A stretch of 18,878 nucleotides of DNA from Nephromyces sp. MM_2019 (lineage: Eukaryota; Apicomplexa; Aconoidasida; Nephromycida): NCBI GenBank assembly GCA_015657535.1, contig JADHZB010000185.1, positions 1 to 18,878 on the forward strand, given 5' to 3'. Positions within the stretch are counted from its first letter, which is position 1; the number at the start of each line of letters is the position of its first letter. The position numbers were made by a program, and so were the translations under genes. Below are positions 11,701 to 18,878 of this stretch, piece after piece. A model generated the notes under the pieces. It did no database searches. It was not told the DNA's origin and was given only the letters and a program-made list of their open reading frames with translations.

Positions 11701-12652
11701 TGATAATTACGCCTATTGCAGTTTAGCTTACGATCGTATTTTTGAAAGGCTTATGTGACAGCTTGTGCTACAGGTTCATAAAGAGGATGAAATATCTAAG
11801 CTATCTACGATTATCACTTGTAGGGGCTGTTAGTAAATCAGTCCGGGCTTTTCAATGTAATTTTATCTTACAAAAAAAAATCCTTGAAATTGGAAATTAG
11901 CTATAGCAGTTATTCAATTTAAGCGTTTTTCGACCTAATGTCTTGCACGTATATATTAGAATTACTTACGTCTTAATCGGCAAAACTTGCTTAATTGCCA
12001 GATTGCGCACCAAGTCATGCAAAAACTTGCTTTCTTTTACCAGTTAGAAAGTTATTTTAGAGGGTAAATTTAGTTTGTATCGACTAGACCGATTGAGAGC
12101 CGCTCTCACGGGCCCGAGTAAATGAATTAATCAAAGCAATTATAAATAGCAAATGAAATTTTATTATTGTTAAACTTATAAACGATTACACATATCAAAT
12201 ATAAAAATCATGATGACGATATAGCAATATCTTACAGCAATGTAATTCCTCCCAGCTGCCATTCCGCACGTCTCCGTAGCTTTGGTTGCCAAGCGGAGAT
12301 CGCCGTATATGTGCTTCCATGGTTCAGCTACAGAAAAAGAAGCGACGAGCAAGCATTTTAGCATTTGTAGCTGGGGTGTTATAGCGTGAAATGAAGCTAA
12401 AAAACTCAGCATACTTTGTTTCAGTATTCCCTTATTTACTTTAAAGAGTTACTTTTTCCGCTGGGGTTCAGCTTATAACTGTACCATTCGTCACTCTCGT
12501 GTAATTGATGTAATAGCGGAAACTCCTTATCACAAAGGCAAAAAAATCATTAGTAGAACCAAATGTTGGTGCTTTAATTATTAGAAACACGCAGACTACT
12601 AAAGCTTAAAAAATTGCTTACCGACGATGTTTTTGAGCACAATAGGTGGCAT
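5626..12652 (-). CDS. Coronin, actin-binding WD40-repeat protein (13 exons, complete)
   Basis: Coronin binds F-actin and regulates its turnover and motility in the cytoplasm. Exons in transcript order: 12652-12622, 12327-12236, 11457-11370, 11014-10943, 10438-10267, 9995-9918, 9477-9256, 8741-8654, 8248-8142, 7645-7495, 7068-6946, 6345-6208, 5787-5626. Every junction has GT and AG and matching phase, giving 507 residues (family usually 450-600). The N-terminus reads LKNIVAEPWKHIYGDLRLAT; Arg22 aligns by eye with the actin-binding Arg30 of human coronin-1B. Next come GRNYIAAPWETGGGG (37-51), GHTG at 71, a WD blade ending DTTVKIW, EGHSKK then DATIKLWD, YSLAWDSKGEMLVTATRDR (170-188), then STGFSKSFTRELKLWDSRN. 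KGDG follows at 281, and CEIGRML with SVPRRSEAFQKDLYPD is the coronin C-terminal signature. An S/T/E-rich linker and a coiled coil end it. No ortholog-level name is assigned. Donor 10 could be 3 bases shorter (exon end 7498), and exon 12 uses an aag acceptor. Confidence 0.93.
6208..6345 (-). CDS. Coronin exon 12, disordered linker
   Basis: It encodes residues 409-454, rich in Ser, Thr and Glu (for example SEETSSHRTSDEEQSTRTAP), the unstructured region between propeller and coiled coil that varies widely among coronins. Both ends are phase 0, matching exon 11 (ending RPRHTS) and exon 13. The acceptor is ctaaag rather than cag, and the donor is GTGAGC, so its boundaries are less certain than those of the propeller exons. 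Confidence 0.65.
12622..12652 (-). CDS. Coronin exon 1 (start codon)
   Basis: This 31-base exon encodes MPPIVLKNIV plus the first base of Ala11, then a strong GTAAGC donor in phase 1. It joins exon 2 at a ttctttttctgtag acceptor. I chose it because the joined N-terminus aligns with the coronin start (a short lead, then a basic-aromatic segment before the Pro-Trp-Lys region). The alternative is unspliced read-through from an ATG at 12412, which would put about 28 unrelated residues across an obvious pyrimidine tract and so looks worse. Confidence 0.7.
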
Positions 12653-15437
12653 TCCTTTATAACTTTTGAAAAAGGGCTTTAGTAGCTTCTTAGTCGCGAA
12701 TATCGCTTAGGATGACAAGATGCTTCATCAAAACTCTCCGACGGAATAGCACGCAGCCGATTAATAATAAAAAACTAAGAAAACCTATGCTTCATCCTTT
12801 GAATATGAAGCTCCTTTACCATCATCTAGCAAAATAATCAGCCCTTTTCCTAGGGCTAAAAATTTTTCCCCCCCCTTTTGTTCGTCTCTATGTTTTGAGA
12901 TTGAATTATCGCATAATCGCGGGGCTTCCAGTTCAATGGTAGCTAATCAATCGTTTGGGCGCCTCAGAATTCATACGAAGGTCCAACTAATATTCAAGGG
13001 AGCTTAGTGTTTGAAACCTCTCGTACACGTGCAGAATACTTTAACGCTACTTAAAGCAAGGAGTATAAATAGTTTGCCGGTGCTTAAGGGTATTAAGCAA
13101 CTGAACAATCTAAAATAAAATGTGAAGACGTTCTCATATTGATGGGCAGAAATTGACAAATTCGTGCCATAGAAAAGGGTTGCGGTTACTATCTCTTAGA
13201 TGCTCTACAAAGATGCATATCATTGGTGTTGTCAGTGTTTTTCAGCCCAGGTAAAAAGCATGCCTGGCAGAGTCATGTTCTTATTGAGAACTAGGCTTCC
13301 CAAAATTACCTCTAGATTGATCTCTCGAAAATACTTTTACCGAAGTGTGCCTATCTCGCTGCTCTTGCCTTAAAACTATTGAAGGGTTGAATGCTTCAAT
13401 ACAGCGCCCGTCCTAGGTCAAACAAACATTTTACAAAGTAGCACTAGCAATTTGGCGGAGTATACCAAACGTAATCTAGCTGCGTTGCCGTGTTGCTAGC
13501 CTAAAGGAATTTCGACGCCGCTGATCGAATTCAAGGGCTAGTAGCTAGGCTTTACTGTACGACACCCCACAGTAATTACTATTACTTCATCGAACGCTGA
13601 ATGAACTCCAAGTAAAGGCTACGGTGCAGGTTTAAGAGGGATACCTCAACAAAATTTGTTTCGAGTAGAATTCATCCTCCTGCTTCTCGTTCTGATTTCT
13701 TCATCCTTCTGCATGCGACATTGTCCTCTAGATAGACGTTCGATTGCCACCTAGCTAGTTTTAGCAGAGGTTTTCTCTGTACTGTTCAAATCTGATGTTT
13801 CTACCACTGTTATATCACCACAGGGCTGCTAAGCATTCAGAAGCATGATCACTGCATACTGCATACATTATCTTGGGTTAAAAAAAAAGAAGGCCGCTAC
13901 CGCGGGTTTAGTTTCCATGACGACGCCATATCATGCTATATTTATTCCTATCATTGCTGCGTCTTATTTATTCCTGCGGCATTTTGCTCAACCCGGCATG
14001 AAGATAAGTACAGCAATTTCACCAAGGCCCTCAGGGCTTAGAGGTAACCCAAACAGATTTACGTGCAGCACATCCCGATTTGCGCCATCATACAGTGATT
14101 GGTGACCTCTTTTTCCAGGTACACGTGATCATTGCATTTTTTAGTAACCATTGTAGAGCCGATTCAAAGACGTTTTCTACGAAGTATCAACTAGGGAGGT
14201 TAATAGCTTTTCAAGGCTACCTGAAAATCGAACTAAATTGCAATATATTTTCTCTTTTCTCCAAAAAAACTTCAATGAAAAGCCAGTGATACTGCGTATA
14301 CGTGGTATCTTTTCCTACTTTCACCAGGCAGTAATGGAGCAAGTCACACTTTGGATTATCCCTGAAATCTGTACTACCAGCCCACCTCCTGAAAATGAGG
14401 TGGCACGCACCCCGCGTACTCACATTATACAATGTCTGGCTCATTGTGTGTTGTTGTTTACCCTCATGACGCCGCATATCGACTATAGATCAAGACAACG
14501 GCAGAGGTTGGGCTCCGCCAGCCAACGTTGGACATATGTAATACTCCTCTGGGAAAACGAATGAGCGCTTCCTGCACCTGACCCGCGAGTCATTCATACC
14601 CTTGTAGTTATCGTCCCGCTGAGCGACCAAGTCTTTCTGCTGCTGTTTTTTGATCATCTGGAATGCATGTCAAGGGGCAAATCATCACTTCTTGCCTTTG
14701 TTAAAGAAATTACTTTGAGGGATACTTGAGTTGTGATTTTTACGACCTTCCAGATACTCTAAACCTGTGAAAGGATGGTATGTCTGTATTGGTGGATATG
14801 CGAGAGGATAGGAACAAACACGCATTATGCTCCAGAGTGCTCACGTAGTGAATATACGACACTATTAGAACTCATATTATAGCTAATGTGTTGTTATGGC
14901 CGCGTTACTCTTATGATTTCTATGTTTATACTTCTCCGTCTATTTTTATGCTTCATGAGGACCTCGTTGGCAACAACCTGCAGCTATGTCTATTGGAGAA
15001 TTTGAATGGGGTGTGATCAGCTAGAATACCTTGTCATTTGTGTGTGTGTGTGCGTGGAAGTTTGTTAGTAGGGCAAGTATTATCCTACTACTGAAAGGGA
15101 GGAAAGCGTGTTGACTTTTCATGATTATATCAATGGAATAAGCCTCTTTCACCTAGGCATTAATTGGAAATGCAGTTGGTGGAGGGCCATAGATTCAAGG
15201 AATGTAGCAAGAACTGTGGTTGTAGGGTTTGGTTCTTTTTGCTTTAGACTGTGTGGGGAAATAGTGATTCTTCTTCTGTTGGTGTGGAAACTTCTAATTC
15301 GAAAACAAGAGTTTGCGTGGAAATTTCAGATGACAAGTGTGCGTTTGTGTGCATGGTGTGATGACATGTTCATGGAGCATAGAGGTAGCACGCTGTAGGG
15401 CAATTTGTAGCTAATTGAAGTTATTTATCAACTCGTA
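12653..15437. other. Intergenic region between divergent coronin and CCT2 genes
   Basis: I can support no gene here. The region must hold the coronin promoter, read leftward, and probably that of CCT2. Visible elements are a run of eight C at 12868-12875 and an AGAGACG on the minus strand at 12889-12883, about 230 bases upstream of the coronin ATG. A somewhat GC-richer stretch at 14320-14560 has open frames on both strands. One, after a tttcaccag at 14328, reads AVMEQVTLWIIPEICTTSPP, but I could link it to nothing. No tRNA was found. Confidence 0.5.
15040..15053. repeat. (TG)n microsatellite
   Basis: About seven TG dinucleotides lie upstream of the CCT2 exons in a G/T-biased stretch of the plus strand. 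Confidence 0.8.
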
Positions 15438-15449
15438 ATGGAAGCTGCG
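15438..15449 (+). CDS. Possible CCT2 exon 1 (start codon)
   Basis: The first secure CCT2 exon opens in phase 0 with [15 protein letters not shown], so a very short upstream exon ending in phase 0 is required. ATGGAAGCTGCG (MEAA) at 15438-15449 has G at -3 and +4 and is followed by GTATCA, giving an 895-base intron. A rival is the lone ATG at 14775-14777, followed directly by GTATGT. CCT-beta proteins have only about 10-15 residues before this point, so either fits. The choice is a guess without transcript data. Confidence 0.25.
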
Positions 15450-16344
15450 GTATCATCTTCTTATTCATCTTATTAATTCCAAGTTCTGCTTCATTCATTA
15501 GCATTTGCTCGTGAAGTGATGCATTATATGCTGCATAGGAGCAAATTATAAACAGGCAATTTGAGGCTTTTAGCTAGTATATATTATCTGTGGATTGCCT
15601 CTGAGATATTCTTTTCCCTGAGGCATTAAGAAATGCTAGACTTGTAGGTCGTAGATAATGTCGTATGTTGATTGTCTGTAAGATCATCTTCCTGATGAGA
15701 TATTGCGATCAGTTCCTGTTACCAGAAGTTATGCTGTATCCATTTGATATTTAATAGCCTCAAATTGGTACTAAAGCATCTCAAAGAGCTGCTGTAGAGT
15801 TGTTATATCTTTTTTGGTATTCCCTACTTCTTTTCGCAGTGGATACTGCATTATTTCATGAGTTGTCATTGCGCAAGATTCGCTTTTACTACATCATTTC
15901 TTATGTCATTTTTATTCAATCTTTCATCACGGTACGACTCGTGGTGCTTAGTTAATCACATTTTGAACGTAAAAATATCGATAATAATATTGCAGCTACA
16001 TTTATTCATTTATTTAGGATTTCTATGAGTCCAAAAAATGCTACCGTTCAATTTGATGATCTTTAGAAAAAAGTATATCCTAAAGCATATTTAGAAAAAA
16101 GTTATTTCCATATATGATTGAATGATACTACCGTTTTATGTAAAACATTCCTCTATTTATACATTTTATAAATTAGAGTGCTGACAACACTCACACTATA
16201 ATCACAACTTAACCATGCGTTTCACAACACAGCATGCACACACACACACATTAAAAACGATTGCAAAGCTGCCGTTTTGCTTCCGTTTTTGTGATCTTAT
16301 GCCCAATATCATTCTGTCGCATGTTTATTCCCTTTTTCTCTTAG
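15450..16344. other. AT-rich upstream region or first intron of CCT2
   Basis: There is no coding sequence I can support. It ends in a good acceptor, tattccctttttctcttag, at the first secure CCT2 exon. It contains a (CA)n tract and AT-rich sequence. If exon 1 at 15438-15449 is right, this is intron 1; otherwise it is partly promoter or 5'UTR. Confidence 0.5.
16236..16250. repeat. (CA)n microsatellite
   Basis: About seven CA dinucleotides lie roughly 95 bases upstream of the first secure CCT2 exon, preceded by a gcatgc palindrome. Confidence 0.8.
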
Positions 16345-18878
16345 GCTGACGTTCTGCCAGAAGTATTAAAGGGTGGGGCTCAGGAAGATAAGGGTGGCAT
16401 TGCACGAATGCAATATTTCGTTGGTGCTATCGCTATAGGGGAGCTCGTAAAGTCCACCTTGGGTCCTAAGGGCATGGATAAAATCTTGCAGCCAATGAGT
16501 ATGGAAGGTTCAAGGCCTGATAAGCCGATGATAACAAATGACGGTATACATTCATGTCTTCATATGCGTCTACGAGCTACTTTGAAATCGCTTGAAGCGT
16601 TGATTATTGCAATGTTGTGTAAAATTTCGGTAAAAATATAGAATTTAGCAATTTATTGCAATTATATATGAAATAGTGGTAATTTTATGGAATATCGTTT
16701 ATTTAGACTACTGAAGATTAAAGAAGATTATTTTTTGGCGCAGAATATTAAGATTCAAGACTTTGTCTTATTATTCTGCAGAGGCTTGTAGTTTCAGGAT
16801 AAAAATGGGTTTTTGTGGATGAAATAGAGGATTTACGCAGGTTTTTTTGGAAAGAAAGGCGTTTTTGGGCAGGAAATCAAAATTTTGTTTTGATGTTTGC
16901 TTTAAATAAGTGATATAAATCTCATCTTTATATATTTAGGCAGGAGTAGTGACTCCTTCATGATGCAGATCTCATCAGCATATATTGAAGGCACTGCGAA
17001 ATCGCACTGCTACTACTCCTTTCGCTTTAATAACCCCAAATTCCTTTGCTTTCTTCTTTATAGGTGCGACTATATTGAAATCAATTTGGATTGATAACCC
17101 GTCGGCGAAGATTTTAGTTGGTACGCTATTCATTTCTCTGCCTCATCAATGTATGCGAGAAAGTATATGAGTTCACTCTACAATACTACTAGAAATAATC
17201 TAATTATTTCAGATAAATCCTCCTACAAGGCTATAATGATGACTCTCGTGCGTGTGTTGTGTCGTTCCTTCTTCCAGTTATATTATCAGTTCTTCTGGAT
17301 GTTTAAAACCTCCGTCTTTCAACTCTTTCTGTTTGATGTCGTATTCATATAAGCATTACACGCCTGCTGAAAATTATCATAGAAAGATGAAGATTAGCAA
17401 TTGCCGGAGTATCTTGATAGAGTCGCTGCTAAGCTGAGCTTGAAGATGATCATATTATCTCCGGCGGTCTTCATCCTTTATAAGTGCTTTATACTAGAAT
17501 ATCCCTTTAATAGCATAATACCAAGCTGTGTGTTAAAGCGATTTAACAATGCATTTTTTGGAGATAAAAAATGGTGCTAGTATTTTGCATGGGAATAGGT
17601 GGTGGAAAAAAGTCCGCACACACAAAATTTGGAGCTTTCATTCGATAAATTCCTCAGAGTATCTCGATGCATCAAAATCTCAAAGCCCGTGATCCTATGT
17701 GCGTGATATATCTTTATTACTTACCTATTCTAAACAGTCTAAGGCTTATTTTGTACTTTCCACTACTTATTTACGTGTGTGTGTGTGATTTTTCTCTTTT
17801 TAGATGTCTCCATGCAGCAAGATTCACACTGCGGAGATGGTACTACGGGAGTTGTTGTTTTGGCCGCTGAACTTCTTCGTAATGCTGAGCAGATTGTGGA
17901 AATGAAGATTCATCCACAAGTGAGATTATACATATATATTTTTTCTGCATCTACTGACTGTAATGTGTGTTGTGCTAGCTTGTGTGTATTTAGTGTGTAA
18001 ATTTCCTTTTTTTTGCTGCTAAGTTTGTTATTATAGTTCTATTTGCTTGTGTGTGTTTTTGTTTAATGCTGGTATATCATCTGGTATCACTGTTGCTAGC
18101 TTTATACTTTTTATGTTTGCAATCCAAGAGCTGCTTTTTTCTCATGCAGTGTGTGATTTCAGTTGCCGTTGTTCTTCTCATCAGTAGTCGGCGTCCATAC
18201 ACACACACACACTTTCTCTTTATTTTAAAGCTGGGTGTTCAAATTTGCACGTACTTCAGGATGTTTCTTCATATGATGCTTTTTTTTACCTTCTGAGTGT
18301 GCGTGATAGCAACATTGATTCTCTCTCTACTTTTAGAGATTTCAAGAAATTCACTGGCTCTCGTACACATGCAGTTTGAAATTTCATTATCAAGTTTTCC
18401 TTCCCTGGTTCTTCAGATTATTTGCCGAGGATTTAGGTTAGCCTTGAAGGCTGCACGAGATGCCTTGGAAGAAATGGCGTTTGATCATCAGTCGGACGAA
18501 CAACTTCTCCGCCAAAATCTCTTGAATATTGCCAGAACCACATTATCTTCAAAGATGCTTACTCATGAGAAAGTAAAGCTTAGAGTTTGCGCGAGTGTGC
18601 AGTCCCGTGTGTATGCACTTGTATGTGTGCTGGTGTGTACAGTTGTGTGTGTGCTGGTGTGTACAGTTGTGTGTGTGCTGGTGTGTACAGTTGTGTGTGT
18701 GCTGGTGTGTACATTTGTGTGTGTGCTGGTGTGTACAGTTGTGTGTGTGCTGGTGTGTGCATTTGTGTGTGTGCTGGTGTGTGCATTTGTGTGTGTGCTG
18801 GTGTGTGCATTTGTGTGTGTGCTGGTGTGTACAGTTGTGTGTGTGCTGGTGTGTGCATTTGTGTGTGTGCTGGTGTGT
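16345..18878 (+). CDS. CCT2: T-complex protein 1 subunit beta (CCT-beta), partial: four exons
   Basis: This is a subunit of the cytosolic TRiC/CCT chaperonin, which folds actin, tubulin and WD40 proteins using ATP. Secure exons are 16345-16543, 17064-17120, 17804-17919 and 18417-18572. Phases 1, 1, 0 and 0 at their ends agree, and all introns are GT-AG. They give about 176 of the roughly 530 residues usual for the family. Exon A carries [20 protein letters not shown] and MDKIL, the equatorial nucleotide-binding loop, and ends at MITNDG. Exon B reads [18 protein letters not shown]. Exon C has [15 protein letters not shown] and KIHPQ. Exon D has [19 protein letters not shown] and [11 protein letters not shown]. 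The Asp of TNDG and of GDGTT, which bind Mg-ATP in group II chaperonins, are present. Similarity to CCT-beta is much closer than to other CCT subunits (KIHPQ, NIAxTTLSSK). The start codon is unresolved, and the gene continues past the window through a minisatellite intron. Confidence 0.95.
17774..17787. repeat. (GT)n microsatellite at a CCT2 acceptor
   Basis: About seven GT dinucleotides lie in the CCT2 intron, roughly 17 bases before the acceptor at 17803 and directly adjoining its pyrimidine tract (tttttctctttttag). UG-rich tracts just upstream of acceptors can bind splicing regulators in animals; that role here is only a possibility. Confidence 0.8.
18199..18212. repeat. (AC)n microsatellite in a CCT2 intron
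   Basis: About seven AC dinucleotides lie within the CCT2 intron 17920-18416, which is otherwise T-rich. No coding sequence is supported in that intron. Confidence 0.8.
18605..18878. repeat. 24-bp GT-rich minisatellite in a CCT2 intron, right edge
   Basis: Eleven gctgg cores occur at 24-base spacing from about 18629 to 18869. The unit is gtgctggtgtgt followed by a variable hexamer and then tgtgtgt. The hexamer is acagtt in the left copies and mostly gcattt in the right copies, with one acattt. The array runs to the last base, so its length is unknown. It begins shortly after the exon donor at 18573. The open frame on the opposite strand with TPAHTQ repeats is a by-product of the array. Confidence 0.92.

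Noticed and set aside
14217..14564. Overlapping open frames on both strands, up to 108 codons
   Set aside because: I recognised no family in either strand, and no consistent splice chain connects them to CCT2 or coronin.
15108..15398. 96-codon plus-strand open frame upstream of CCT2
   Set aside because: It is rich in Trp, Cys and Val from G/T-biased DNA and has no domain or splice link in frame to the CCT2 exon at 16345.
18580..18858. Minus-strand open frame of TPAHTQ repeats
   Set aside because: It is the translation of the 24-bp minisatellite, whose period is divisible by three. The array lies in a CCT2 intron after a good donor.

Overview
This is eukaryotic nuclear DNA, not bacterial. 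It is AT-rich. The two genes I can identify are both broken into short exons (57-222 bases, plus a 31-base first exon) by 270-780-base GT-AG introns, and reading frame is restored exactly at each junction. There are no operons, no Shine-Dalgarno spacing, and no recognisable tRNA, rRNA, CRISPR or insertion sequence. A coronin together with an N-terminally compact CCT-beta, this intron density and AT-richness suggest a unicellular eukaryote, possibly an alveolate or apicomplexan. That placement is inference.

Layout, left to right. Positions 1-66 are a 20-bp tandem repeat. Positions 93-753 (minus) hold a weak three-exon candidate for a small protein of about 79 residues. Positions 1459-5330 (plus) hold a weak nine-exon candidate (about 178 residues, unrecognised), whose exon phases all agree but which needs one suspiciously short intron. 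It would be convergent with coronin. Positions 5626-12652 (minus) hold a complete coronin gene of 13 exons and 507 residues, assembled here exon by exon and not visible as any long reading frame. Positions 12653 to about 16344 are mainly intergenic, between divergently oriented genes. Positions 16345-18878 (plus) hold four exons of the CCT2 (TCP-1 beta) chaperonin gene, which runs off the right end. The right end is a 24-bp GT-rich minisatellite inside a CCT2 intron.

Coronin is a seven-bladed WD40 propeller that binds F-actin. CCT is the cytosolic chaperonin that folds actin, tubulin and many WD40 propellers. The divergent pair is therefore functionally related, though whether the arrangement means anything is unknown. 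Tandem arrays at both edges suggest the window may be a whole contig bounded by repeats that stopped assembly.
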